A stretch of 16,522 nucleotides of DNA from Chloroflexota bacterium (GCA_029265085.1 JAJUJY010000096.1:1-16522); one strand, 5' to 3'; counted from the stretch's first letter, positions 5,801-14,328 are shown. Notes: generated by a model from the sequence alone, not told the origin. Made by a program: numbers and translations.

Positions 5801-6763
5801 ATGAAAAAAATCTGGAAAAATGATATTCCATCTTCAGAGATAACCCCTGAACCACTTTATAAGTCCCGCAGGGAATTTATGAAATACGCCGCCCTGGCAG
5901 GGGCAGGTGCCCTTTTAGCTGCCTGTGGGGTTACTCCAGATCCAAATGACCTGGAGAATTCGAATGTTGATGCAGGGACTGATTCCACCACAGTATTAAA
6001 AGATGAACTTGGTGACCCAGCCAATACCTATAAACAGATCGCCAATTACAACAATTATTATGAATTTACCGTGGATAAAGAGCAAGTTGCTCCAATGGCT
6101 GCAGATTTTCCAACCAGCCCCTGGCAGGTTGAGGTAAGTGGGCTGGTCAACCGCCCTAAAACGTATGCCATTGAAGATATCCTCAAATTCCCCCAGGAAG
6201 AACGGATTTATCGTTTGCGCTGCGTTGAAGGCTGGTCGATGGTGATTCCCTGGCTGGGTTTTCCACTTGCTAAACTCCTTAACGAAGTAGAGCCGATGGG
6301 AAGCGCGAAATATGTAAAATTCACGTCGATCTATGACCCAGACAATATGCCCGGGCAGCGCTCCAGCTTTTACCCATATCCTTATACCGAGGGACTGCGA
6401 TTGGATGAAGCCCTCAATGACCTCACATTAATGGTAACTGGACTGTATGGAAAAACCATTCCGACTCAAAACGGCGCACCGTTTCGACTGGCGGTTCCCT
6501 GGAAATACGGGTTTAAATCTGCCAAGGCAATCGTAAAAATCGAATTAGTTGAAGAAATGCCAACTACCTTCTGGTCAACCATTGCTCCAGATGAATATGG
6601 ATTTTATGCGAATGTAAATCCAGAGGTTTCCCATCCGCGCTGGTCACAGGCCACTGAGCGGCGTATTGGTGAATCTGGCCGCCGGGATACACTCCTTTTC
6701 AACGGGTATGCAGGCCAGGTTAGCAGCCTGTATACTGGCCTGGATTTGAGGAAAAATTATTGA
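5801..6763 (+). CDS. msrP: MsrP protein-methionine-sulfoxide reductase, molybdopterin catalytic subunit
   Basis: Reduces methionine sulfoxide in exported proteins using a molybdopterin cofactor, with electrons from MsrQ and the quinone pool. A twin-arginine export signal [15 protein letters not shown] (R23, R24) is followed by LLAAC, a possible lipobox with C42. The oxidoreductase Mo-binding domain spans about 85-300. The Mo-ligating cysteine is C141 in [20 protein letters not shown]. Conserved stretches [20 protein letters not shown] and [19 protein letters not shown] follow, all typical of YedY. The 320-residue length is normal. GAGG lies 9 nt before the ATG. The msrP stop and msrQ start are one base apart, so the two are translationally linked. 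Possible lipidation after Tat export would anchor the protein in a monoderm and is worth noting. Confidence 0.96.
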   Translation: MKKIWKNDIPSSEITPEPLYKSRREFMKYAALAGAGALLAACGVTPDPNDLENSNVDAGTDSTTVLKDELGDPANTYKQIANYNNYYEFTVDKEQVAPMAADFPTSPWQVEVSGLVNRPKTYAIEDILKFPQEERIYRLRCVEGWSMVIPWLGFPLAKLLNEVEPMGSAKYVKFTSIYDPDNMPGQRSSFYPYPYTEGLRLDEALNDLTLMVTGLYGKTIPTQNGAPFRLAVPWKYGFKSAKAIVKIELVEEMPTTFWSTIAPDEYGFYANVNPEVSHPRWSQATERRIGESGRRDTLLFNGYAGQVSSLYTGLDLRKNY

Positions 6764-6764
6764 G

Positions 6765-7442
6765 ATGAAAAAAGGCTCCATCTTTCAAATTGCGGTCCAT
6801 ATAGGGTCATTAATACCCCTGGTTGTACTGGGGGTTAATGCACTCACCGATAACCTGACGATCAATCCAATTCAGGCTGCCACCCAACGTACCGGTGACA
6901 CAGCCATCATTTTGCTCTTGCTATCACTGGCCTGCACCCCCATAAATACCATCACGGGGTGGTCACAAGTCCTAAAGTTTCGCCGCCCATTAGGTCTATA
7001 CGCATTCCTTTATGCATTCATCCACTACATGATCTTTATTGGTTTGGATTTTGGGTTTAATATAGCCCAAATCATCCCAGAATTCCGCGAGAAAAACTAT
7101 CTATTGGCGGGTTTGGCTGGATTAATAATTCTGACAGCGCTCGCCTTAACCTCCTGGCGTTGGTGGATGAAAAAAATGGGGAAAAACTGGAAGCGTTTGC
7201 ACCGGCTGGTTTATCTGGCAGGGTTCATGGTGGTTTTACATGTTGCCTGGGTAGTCAAAGGTGATCTGTTCACTTTACAAGGTGACATATGGAAACCACT
7301 TTTGGCCGGAGTGGTTTTAACCATTCTTCTAATCATCCGCATTCCTTTCATCCGCAAAGGCATTATTCAATTACGCCAACGGATTCAAAGGCGTTCGATT
7401 AAGCTCCCACGAAAACAGGATAATTCTCCAGCGGAGATATAA
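6765..7442 (+). CDS. msrQ: MsrQ heme-binding membrane subunit of the MsrPQ system
   Basis: Membrane cytochrome that carries electrons from the respiratory chain to MsrP. The 225-residue protein has about six hydrophobic segments and belongs to the ferric-reductase-like transmembrane family. Candidate heme-ligand histidines are H87 (FIHYMIF), H146 (NWKRLHRLVYLAGF) and H159 (VLHVAW). The motif KFRRPLGLYAF (71-81) is also characteristic of YedZ/MsrQ. The C-terminus is basic and cytoplasmic. The start follows the msrP stop by one base, with GAGG inside the msrP end. A 75-nt spacer separates it from the response regulator gene. No terminator is visible there, so read-through into the two-component genes is likely. 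Confidence 0.93.
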   Translation: MKKGSIFQIAVHIGSLIPLVVLGVNALTDNLTINPIQAATQRTGDTAIILLLLSLACTPINTITGWSQVLKFRRPLGLYAFLYAFIHYMIFIGLDFGFNIAQIIPEFREKNYLLAGLAGLIILTALALTSWRWWMKKMGKNWKRLHRLVYLAGFMVVLHVAWVVKGDLFTLQGDIWKPLLAGVVLTILLIIRIPFIRKGIIQLRQRIQRRSIKLPRKQDNSPAEI

Positions 7443-7517
7443 CCGCATACCTCAAACCTGCATGGAAAATGCTGTACACTTGAATCAATCCAAAGATATG
7501 TTTGCAAGGAGATTCGC

Positions 7518-8207
7518 TTGAACGAGAAAACCATCCTGGTTGTCGAAGATGAACCAAGTGTTGGAGAAGTAGTTTCATTGTATTTACGCCGGGCAGGATA
7601 CCAGGTTCTGGTCATACAAAACGGCCAGGAAGCCATATCAGCTCTTGAGAAACAAATTCCTCTGCTGGTAATTCTGGATTTAATGCTTCCTGGTGCAAGT
7701 GGGATTGAAATAACCAATTGGCTCCGCACCCGCAGTGATGTACCAATTATTATGTTAACTGCACGCAGTGAAGAAGCTGACCGGATTGCCGGTTTGGAAA
7801 TTGGTGCCGATGATTATGTTACCAAACCATTCAGTCCGCAAGAATTGGTCAGCCGGGTTCGGGCAGTTTTACGCCGCACAAGCGCCCAACTGAATGAATT
7901 AAATGACCAAACCTTATCCTTTGACGATCTGGTCATTAATCCAATCACACGACAGATCACTCTCCAAGGAGAAGAAATCAGTTTGACAGCCAAAGAATTT
8001 GACCTGATTTATCATCTCGCTCGTCATCCACGCCAGGTTTTCACCCGTGACCATTTATTAGAAAACATTTGGGGACTTTCTGATTACATCGACCCTGGAA
8101 CCGTAACGGTCCACATTCGGCGGTTGAGAGAAAAGATTGAACCAAACCCCGCTCAGCCCCGCCATCTGGTAACTGTCTGGGGTGTAGGTTATAAATTTGA
8201 ACCATGA
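7518..8207 (+). CDS. OmpR/PhoB-family response regulator
   Basis: DNA-binding transcription regulator of 229 residues controlled by phosphorylation. The receiver domain (about 4-118) has the acidic pair E10-D11, phospho-acceptor D54 in LVILDLMLPG, switch T81 and K103 in TKPF. A winged-helix C-terminal domain (about 130-229) contains LTAKEFDLIYHLARHP and VTVHIRRLREKIEP and ends VWGVGYKFEP. The start is TTG, chosen because AAGGAG lies 6 nt upstream and the downstream residues begin the receiver fold. It is followed with no gap by its kinase. Its place right after msrPQ parallels HprR/YedW, which controls msrPQ in Escherichia coli. The 11-bp-period repeat at 5115-5135 is its best candidate target in this window. 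Confidence 0.95.
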   Translation: MNEKTILVVEDEPSVGEVVSLYLRRAGYQVLVIQNGQEAISALEKQIPLLVILDLMLPGASGIEITNWLRTRSDVPIIMLTARSEEADRIAGLEIGADDYVTKPFSPQELVSRVRAVLRRTSAQLNELNDQTLSFDDLVINPITRQITLQGEEISLTAKEFDLIYHLARHPRQVFTRDHLLENIWGLSDYIDPGTVTVHIRRLREKIEPNPAQPRHLVTVWGVGYKFEP

Positions 8208-8214
8208 GGTGAAC

Positions 8215-9510
8215 ATGTACACCCAAGCGGTCACACACAAAAAATCTCCTGCTCTGCTGCGTTATCTATTAAGTGTTCTCTTACCGCTGGCGGTTGGGTT
8301 AGGACTATTTCTGCTTTTAATGCACCCTCCACTAAAAGAATTTACGCTCATGCTCGTTCTGATGGGCGTAACTTCTTTGATTTCGGCGCTGGCAACATAC
8401 CTGGCTTACCGGCTGGGCTGGATCTATCGCTCACCACACATCCGTTGGACACTGATTGGTGGGTATTTATTGGCAGGGGCATTGGTGTTTTTCAATGTCT
8501 GGGTAACAGCCCGGATGATGTTTGCCAGCCAACATGATTTATTATTAGCAACCGTTTTGTTAGTCTTTGCCTCCGGAATAGCCGTAACAGTTGGATATTT
8601 TCTGACCGAAGCATTAAACGACCGGATAATACAGATTGGGCAGGCGGCTCGGAAGATTCAAAATGGCGACCTTGCCGCACGCGTACCCGTCAAAGGGCAA
8701 GACGAAATGACCTCTCTGGCACAAACATTCAATGAAATGGCCGTTCAACTTGAAGTGGTTGAACAAAAAAAACGCGAATTAGATACCTTGCAGCGCGACC
8801 TGATTGCCTGGGTCAGTCACGATTTGCGCACACCACTTACTTCTATCCGTGCAATTCTGGAAGCATTAGGAGATGGTCTGGTTGAAGATCCTCAAACTAC
8901 CCGGCGTTATCTGGAAACTGCTCAACGAGATATTCGCACCCTTTCTAATCTCATCAACGATTTATTTGAAATATCCCAAATGGAAGCAGGCGGTTTGAGG
9001 TTGGACTGCCAACCAAATGCGATGTCAGATTTAATTTCAGACACGATTGAAAGCTTTTCACAAATTTCGGTCAGGCAAGGTGTGCAACTATCTGGTTCGG
9101 TAGATCCAGGATTGGATTCCGTGGTGATGGACGCTCCGCGGATTGGACGTGTGTTAGATAACCTGGTAAGCAACGCATTAAGACATACCCCGCCTGGCGG
9201 CAGTATTGTGATTAACGCCAAAAAGTTAATCAGCCTTGTTGAGGTAGCAGTCCGCGACACTGGAGAAGGCATAGGGCAGGAAGATTTACCTTTTGTGTTC
9301 GAACGTTTTTATCGTGGGGAGAAATCCCGCAATCGGGCAACTGGCGGTTCTGGATTGGGATTAGCCATCGCTCGTGGAATCATTCTGGCACACGGAGGTA
9401 CAATCCAGGTTGAATCAAAACCTGGCCAGGGAGCAGTATTTACATTCACCCTGCCCCTGACCAGCAAAAGTACGAATTCACACCCAACCGGAGAAAATGC
9501 TGCCGGTTAA
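8215..9510 (+). CDS. Membrane sensor histidine kinase (HAMP-HisKA-HATPase_c)
   Basis: Partner kinase of the preceding regulator, 431 residues from ATG 8215, with GAGG 5 nt upstream. A TTG at 8197 overlapping the regulator gene is possible but less likely. About four hydrophobic segments (roughly 15-37, 44-66, 78-100, 107-128) are joined by very short loops. A HAMP linker follows (about 130-185). HisKA has the phospho-accepting H202 in WVSHDLRTPLTSIRA. The catalytic domain has the N box LDNLVSNALRHTPPGG, G1 DTGEGIG, F box FVFERFYRG and G2 GGSGLGLAIARGI. There is no sizeable extracytoplasmic sensor domain, so signal detection within the membrane or through a partner protein is likely. The stop codon overlaps that of the converging small gene in a shared TTAA. 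Confidence 0.95.
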   Translation: MYTQAVTHKKSPALLRYLLSVLLPLAVGLGLFLLLMHPPLKEFTLMLVLMGVTSLISALATYLAYRLGWIYRSPHIRWTLIGGYLLAGALVFFNVWVTARMMFASQHDLLLATVLLVFASGIAVTVGYFLTEALNDRIIQIGQAARKIQNGDLAARVPVKGQDEMTSLAQTFNEMAVQLEVVEQKKRELDTLQRDLIAWVSHDLRTPLTSIRAILEALGDGLVEDPQTTRRYLETAQRDIRTLSNLINDLFEISQMEAGGLRLDCQPNAMSDLISDTIESFSQISVRQGVQLSGSVDPGLDSVVMDAPRIGRVLDNLVSNALRHTPPGGSIVINAKKLISLVEVAVRDTGEGIGQEDLPFVFERFYRGEKSRNRATGGSGLGLAIARGIILAHGGTIQVESKPGQGAVFTFTLPLTSKSTNSHPTGENAAG

Positions 9511-9722
9511 TTTTGTTTGATAAACGGACGTTTGAAATATGCGATAGGTTGGCCTTCTTTACTTGGCACTACAGCGACCAATTCCCAACCTTCCTTTTCT
9601 AAAAAGTCCCAGGCAGTAAATTCGCTCATCGAACGGTCAACCCGGTCCTCAAACATGCCATCCCGGCCGAGATAAACTATACGATTCCCAACTAACCGGC
9701 AGTGTTCAAATCGCTGTGTCAT
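9507..9722 (-). CDS. Small DUF4177-like protein
   Basis: A 71-residue cytoplasmic protein from ATG 9722, with GGAGG 5 nt upstream. An in-frame TTG at 9734 is part of that ribosome binding region and is rejected as a start. The C-terminal half, FLEKEGWELVAVVPSKEG then IAYFKRP, matches the pattern of small DUF4177-type proteins (GWELV...YFKRP). No catalytic motif or membrane segment is visible and the function is unknown. It stands alone between the kinase gene, which converges on it, and the ior operon upstream in the same direction. Confidence 0.72.
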   Translation of the reverse strand: MTQRFEHCRLVGNRIVYLGRDGMFEDRVDRSMSEFTAWDFLEKEGWELVAVVPSKEGQPIAYFKRPFIKQN

Positions 9723-9751
9723 GGATCCTCCCAAAATAAAATTTTCACATG

Positions 9752-9757
9752 ATTATA
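9752..9757 (-). promoter_or_regulatory. Candidate -10 element for the small DUF4177-like gene
   Basis: A perfect TATAAT on the minus strand (9757-9752) lies about 30 nt upstream of the ATG at 9722, in the 55-nt gap after iorB. No acceptable -35 is present at 16-18 nt. Transcription could also continue from the ior operon. Confidence 0.35.
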
Positions 9758-9777
9758 GTCTTTAAGAATCAAGTGAT

Positions 9778-10371
9778 TTACGGCTGGACAGCCTGCCAAC
9801 CTGCCTGAAATGCTTTTTGATTCAAGGCAAGATATTTGGGCGGCACTCGCAACTTCAAAATTTCATCCATGGCACTGGTATCCAGATTCAACAATCCTGC
9901 CAGAGCACCTAAAAGCACCACGTTGGCAGCGCGAGCATTTCCTAAACCTTCGGCAAGCTCCACACCTTTCACCCAATGCACATGTGCAGTTACTTTTTCC
10001 AGAGTCTCGTTGATCACTGCATCTTCCGGATACGTAGAAGTTCCCGATGTCACGGTAACTGGTTCAATGCTGTAATCATTGACCAGGATAATTCCACACG
10101 GTTTGAGCAAATCCAGGAAGCGTACAGATTCTAATTTTTCAAAGGCAACCAGAACATCCGCCTGTCCCTTGGAAATTATGGGGGAAAACACCTGTTCAGC
10201 CCAACGCACATGGGAAATCACACTGCCGCCCCGCTGCGACATCCCGTGAATTTCAGCTTTCTTGACATCATACCCTAACTTCAGCCCCAGTTCAGCCAAT
10301 ACATCAGACGCCAGAATAGTTCCCTGTCCGCCGACACCAACCAACACAAAATTAATCGCATTTGGTTCCAT
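9778..10371 (-). CDS. iorB: Indolepyruvate:ferredoxin oxidoreductase, beta subunit
   Basis: Gamma-type pyruvate oxidoreductase domain subunit of IOR, about 197 residues. The complex oxidatively decarboxylates aryl-pyruvates to aryl-acetyl-CoA and reduces ferredoxin. Visible family motifs are FVLVGVGGQGTILASDVL at the N-terminus, EIHGMSQRGGSVISHVRW in the middle (typical of IorB) and GNARAANVVLLGALAG in the C-terminal half. The start is ATG 10371, with GGAGG 5 nt upstream; a GTG directly before it is part of the spacer. It lies 9 nt downstream of iorA. No terminator is visible after it. Confidence 0.95.
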   Translation of the reverse strand: MEPNAINFVLVGVGGQGTILASDVLAELGLKLGYDVKKAEIHGMSQRGGSVISHVRWAEQVFSPIISKGQADVLVAFEKLESVRFLDLLKPCGIILVNDYSIEPVTVTSGTSTYPEDAVINETLEKVTAHVHWVKGVELAEGLGNARAANVVLLGALAGLLNLDTSAMDEILKLRVPPKYLALNQKAFQAGWQAVQP

Positions 10372-10380
10372 CACACCCTC

Positions 10381-12225
10381 CTAATTTTCTTTTTGATGGT
10401 CATGGATTTGGGAACGGAACATAATCGCATCCCGCGGGCAAACCTGGGCGCAAATCTCGCAGCCAGTGCACAATAATGGATCAATTTGAGCTAACGGGCG
10501 GTTATATTTGGGATCCAATTCCTCAGACTTAAGAATTGCCGGACAACCAATCCGGAAACACATCGTACATCCGTTGCATTTCTCTTCGATTACTTCTAGC
10601 GGCACCCATCTAGAGCGCGCCGATGGCAGCAGGGCGCACTCCTCACGGGTGATTAACACAGCCGGCTCATCCATCTTCATCCACTCTTTGATTGTTTTCT
10701 CTATTTCTTCCACTTCGTACGCCGGAATTGTCTTAACATGCTGGATGCCGCAGGCGCGCACCAGGGGTTCAAGTTCCAACGTTATGGTATCTTTCCGCTG
10801 CAGCGTTTTTCCTGTGCCGGGATTTTCCTGGTGTCCAGTCATACCAGTTACACGGTTATCCATGATAATGGTGATGACATTAGAACGGTTGTAAGCCACG
10901 TTTATCAACGCAGGAACACCCGTATGGAAGAAAGTAGAATCACCAATCACAGCCACATGCCGCTCTTTGTCGCCGGCAATGGCCGCGCCATGCGCAACGC
11001 CAATCGATGCGCCCATACAGCCGGTCGTGTGCATGGCATTCAACGGTGGGGTCAGCCCCAGGGTATAACAGCCGATATCACCATTCACCGGGACGCCCAG
11101 CTTGCTCAAAACATAAAAAGCGCCGCGATGTGGGCAGCCAGGGCAAAGCACCGGCGGGCGGTTGGGTAATTCCAGGTCAATTGATGTTGCTTGCGGAAGG
11201 TCTAATTTCGGCAATAATCCAGCAGCAGCCGCACTGCGCCGCACCGAAGCAGGATCCAATTCGCCAAACAGTGAAAATACAGATTTGGTCATTGGATATT
11301 CCACTGGTTGGGGTAAAAACTCAGCCGCATCATACAGCTGAATTCCCATCAAGCGTACCTGATCCTCAATGAAAGGATCCAGCTCTTCCAGGACAATCAC
11401 CTTGTCAACCTGGGCAGCAAAATCGGCAATCATTTTACGCGGCAGTGGATACACCATACCTAGTTTCAAAACACTGGCATCCGGGAAAATTTCACGCGCA
11501 TACTGGTAAGCAACCCCGCCAGCAATAATACCGAGCTTCTTTGAACGCCATTCAACCCGATTCAGCGGGAAAGTTTCCGCAAAGGCGGCCAGTTCCTCAA
11601 TCCGGTGTTCAATGACCGGATGGCGGCGGCGTGCATTGGCTGGAACCATCACATACTTTGGCAGGTTGCGTGGGTATCTTTTGGGTTCTGGCAGGTTCTC
11701 GCGCTGTGGACCAAGTTCTACCGGGGTACTGGTATGGCAGACACGGGTAGTCATGCGCAGTAAGACCGGTGTATCAAATTGCTCGCTGATGTCAAAAGCA
11801 GCGATGGTCAGATCATGCGCATCTTGAGAATCCGCAGGATCAACACATGGAATACGCGCGAATTTGGCAAACTGGCGGTTATCCTGTTCATTTTGTGAAG
11901 AATGCATTGAGGGATCATCCGCAGAAACAATCACCAAACCAGCCTCAATCCCCGTCATCGCGACATAGAAAAAGGCATCCGCAGCCACATTCACGCCGAC
12001 ATGCTTCATTGTAGAGATAGCCCGCCGGCCAGCGTAAGCGGCTCCAATCGCCGCATCCAAAGCTACTTTTTCATTCGGCGCCCATTCCGCATACACATCA
12101 GGATACTGGGCAAAAGTTTCCATAATCTCCGTACTGGGCGTGCCCGGATAACCTGACCCAACCTTGCAGCCAGCCTCCCAGGCAGCCCGTGCAACTGCTT
12201 CATTTCCCGATAACAATCGCTTCAT
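10381..12225 (-). CDS. iorA: Indolepyruvate:ferredoxin oxidoreductase, alpha subunit
   Basis: Thiamine-diphosphate and iron-sulfur catalytic subunit of IOR, 614 residues, the usual full length. The N-terminal pyrimidine-type domain starts MKRLLSGNEAVARAAWEAG and has GYPGTPSTEI. The TPP-binding domain has CPGCPHRGAFY and the GDS...DN motif (428-457, followed by RVTGMTGHQENPG). The C-terminal ferredoxin part has two cysteine sets: C550, C553, C556, C561 with the shortened CxxCxxCxxxxCP spacing, and C586, C589, C592, C596 in CTGCEICAQVCP. This matches IorA, which carries two [4Fe-4S] clusters. The ribosome binding site AGGAG lies inside the last codons of the upstream acyl-CoA synthetase gene, 6 nt away, so the genes are translationally coupled. 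All catalytic residues appear intact. Confidence 0.97.
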   Translation of the reverse strand: MKRLLSGNEAVARAAWEAGCKVGSGYPGTPSTEIMETFAQYPDVYAEWAPNEKVALDAAIGAAYAGRRAISTMKHVGVNVAADAFFYVAMTGIEAGLVIVSADDPSMHSSQNEQDNRQFAKFARIPCVDPADSQDAHDLTIAAFDISEQFDTPVLLRMTTRVCHTSTPVELGPQRENLPEPKRYPRNLPKYVMVPANARRRHPVIEHRIEELAAFAETFPLNRVEWRSKKLGIIAGGVAYQYAREIFPDASVLKLGMVYPLPRKMIADFAAQVDKVIVLEELDPFIEDQVRLMGIQLYDAAEFLPQPVEYPMTKSVFSLFGELDPASVRRSAAAAGLLPKLDLPQATSIDLELPNRPPVLCPGCPHRGAFYVLSKLGVPVNGDIGCYTLGLTPPLNAMHTTGCMGASIGVAHGAAIAGDKERHVAVIGDSTFFHTGVPALINVAYNRSNVITIIMDNRVTGMTGHQENPGTGKTLQRKDTITLELEPLVRACGIQHVKTIPAYEVEEIEKTIKEWMKMDEPAVLITREECALLPSARSRWVPLEVIEEKCNGCTMCFRIGCPAILKSEELDPKYNRPLAQIDPLLCTGCEICAQVCPRDAIMFRSQIHDHQKEN

Positions 12226-12231
12226 TGGAAT

Positions 12232-14328
12232 TTATCTCCTGATCACACGTGCATCTAAAGCCAGTGCGCCCTGCCCCTCCGGCAGGACCAATAATGGATT
12301 GACTTCCATTTCCTCAATTTCGGGGAAATCCAACGCCAGTTGGCTGAGTCTCAACATACAATCTACGACAGCATCCAGATCAGCCGGTTTCGAACCGCGG
12401 AAACCGGTCAACAATCGGCCTGCCTGGGTTTGTTTAATCATTGCCAGGGCTTCCTCACGGCCAAACGGTGCCACCCGGAATGAAACATCCTTGAACAATT
12501 CCACATAAATGCCGCCCAGGCCAAACATCATCAACGGACCAAAATTGGGATCGCGGCGCATGCCAACAATCACTTCCTGGCCTTTGGGTGCCATCGCTTC
12601 TACCAAAACACCTTCCAGGCGCGCTTCCGGCATCCGAGCGTGAATATCATTCATTAATTGCCGGTAAGCCTGCTCTACAGCCTGAACATCCCCCAGGTTA
12701 AGTTTAATCCCGCCCACATCTGATTTATGCAAAATATCCGGAGAGACGATTTTCATCACCACCGGGAAGCCGATCTGTGTGGCTGCTGCTGCAGCTTCTT
12801 CCGCGCTGTGCGCTTCTTTTCCGGCTACAACGGGAATACCATACGCCTGAAACAGGGGACGGGTATGGGCCTCCCCTAATGTATTTTCTTCACCGGCAGC
12901 CTGCAAAGCGAATTTTGCTGCTGCCTGATCCACACCGGTAAGCTCAAACTTACCGGAGACCATCTTATCGCGCCATTGGCTGTAGCGCAGCATTGCGCCC
13001 AGCACGCGGCCTGTCGTCTCCGGGAATTGGTACATAGGCACATGATTCTCATGCAGCAACTGGCGCGCCTCGCCAACACTATATTCACCCATTAAACAGG
13101 AGACCACGGTTTTGCCGCTATCTTGTGCAGCCAGGCTGACCTGCCGCCCAACCTCTACCGGATTCACCAGGGCTTGCGGGACAAGGATAGCAATCGCGCA
13201 ATCCACGTTGGGGTCTGCCAAAACATGCTTGAGCGCCTGTCCATACTCGTGCGGCTCAGCCCCACCCAACATATCCACTGGATTATCCACCTGCGCTGAT
13301 GGATTCAAGAAACCACGTAGTGCAGCTTTGGTTTCGGCAGTCAAATCGGCCATGACCATCCCAGAATTTGCCAAAGCGTCTGAGGCTAATGCAGCTGGTC
13401 CGCCTGCATTGGTGATAATCGCAGTACGGCTGCCTTTGGGTAAGGGCTGGTAATCCAACGCAATCGAAAGATCAAACAAATCGGTGACAGTATCAACTTC
13501 GATCACACCGCTTTGGACAAAAGCAGCCTGGTAGGCGGCATGCGAACCAGCCAGCGAACCGGTATGCGAAGAAACCGCCCGCGCACCTGCGCTGGTGCGG
13601 CCTGCTTTCAGCAGCACGATGGGTTTTTGCGGCGTAACCTTCTGGCAAATATCAATAAATCGCCGCCCATCTTTAATCATTTCAACATATGCAGCAATTA
13701 CCCGCGTATTCGGATCGCTGCCCAGATATTCAATCACATCTGTTTCGGTGATATCCGCCTCATTGCCCAGGCTGGAAAAATTAGAGAAACCGACCTTTTT
13801 GCCGCGGATATAGTCCACCACGCCGCCTGCCACCGCCCCAGATTGCGAGACAAAACCAATGCCGCCTTTATCCGGCACACCCTGGATGAAGGTCGTATTC
13901 AAGCCGGTATAAAGGTCCAATGTGCCAACACAGTTCGGACCGATCAGGCGCATGCCGTAGCCTTTGGCAATCTCAACACAGGTTTTTTCCAAATCAGCGC
14001 CGCCTTCACCTACCTCTTTGAATCCGCCTGAGATGATCGTTACCGCCTTGATACCGCGATCGCCACAAGCTTTCAGCACTTCTGGAATACTCAACGCAGG
14101 CAGCACAACCACCGCCAGGTCCACCGGATCTGGAACGCTGGCAACATCAACATAACATTTCAATCCCAGGATTTCATCTGCCTTTGGATTTACCGGGTAG
14201 ATCCCCCCCTCAAACCCATAGAGAGTCATATTCCGCAAAATACCAAAACTTAATTTGTTTGGGCTGGCTGATGCGCCAATAATGGCTACTCCCTTGGGAG
14301 CAAAAAAAGGCGTTATGCCATTTTGCAT
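12232..14328 (-). CDS. Fused acetate/acyl-CoA ligase (ADP-forming), alpha-beta
   Basis: Converts an acyl- or aryl-CoA, ADP and phosphate to the free acid, CoA and ATP, giving substrate-level energy conservation. 698 residues. The CoA-binding domain (about 7-130) starts FFAPKGVAIIGASASPNK. Succinyl-CoA-synthetase-like flavodoxin domains follow, with GPNCVGTLD and catalytic His H255 in VSSHTGSLAGSHAAY. An ATP-grasp beta part spans about 480-698, with FPVVMKIVSPDILHKSDVGG and EMEVNPLLVLPEG. The alpha-beta order fits single-chain ADP-forming enzymes. GGAGG lies 7 nt before the ATG. As first gene of the iorAB operon, its likely substrate is aryl-acetyl-CoA (phenylacetyl- or indoleacetyl-CoA). That specificity is inferred from context. 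A protein acyltransferase role is unlikely because no GNAT domain is present. Confidence 0.93.
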   Translation of the reverse strand: MQNGITPFFAPKGVAIIGASASPNKLSFGILRNMTLYGFEGGIYPVNPKADEILGLKCYVDVASVPDPVDLAVVVLPALSIPEVLKACGDRGIKAVTIISGGFKEVGEGGADLEKTCVEIAKGYGMRLIGPNCVGTLDLYTGLNTTFIQGVPDKGGIGFVSQSGAVAGGVVDYIRGKKVGFSNFSSLGNEADITETDVIEYLGSDPNTRVIAAYVEMIKDGRRFIDICQKVTPQKPIVLLKAGRTSAGARAVSSHTGSLAGSHAAYQAAFVQSGVIEVDTVTDLFDLSIALDYQPLPKGSRTAIITNAGGPAALASDALANSGMVMADLTAETKAALRGFLNPSAQVDNPVDMLGGAEPHEYGQALKHVLADPNVDCAIAILVPQALVNPVEVGRQVSLAAQDSGKTVVSCLMGEYSVGEARQLLHENHVPMYQFPETTGRVLGAMLRYSQWRDKMVSGKFELTGVDQAAAKFALQAAGEENTLGEAHTRPLFQAYGIPVVAGKEAHSAEEAAAAATQIGFPVVMKIVSPDILHKSDVGGIKLNLGDVQAVEQAYRQLMNDIHARMPEARLEGVLVEAMAPKGQEVIVGMRRDPNFGPLMMFGLGGIYVELFKDVSFRVAPFGREEALAMIKQTQAGRLLTGFRGSKPADLDAVVDCMLRLSQLALDFPEIEEMEVNPLLVLPEGQGALALDARVIRR

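Noticed and set aside
8197..8214. Kinase start at TTG 8197 overlapping the response regulator
   Set aside because: ATG 8215 has GAGG 5 nt upstream and begins a normal basic N-terminus. The TTG has no ribosome binding site.
10738..11372. Two overlapping plus-strand frames inside iorA
   Set aside because: Antisense to intact TPP and CoA oxidoreductase motifs and lacking any recognisable domain.
13513..14031. 172-codon open frame on the plus strand inside the acyl-CoA ligase gene
   Set aside because: It is fully antisense to a well-supported enzyme, has no family motif and no plausible ribosome binding site, and is rich in rare-looking composition. It is a shadow frame.
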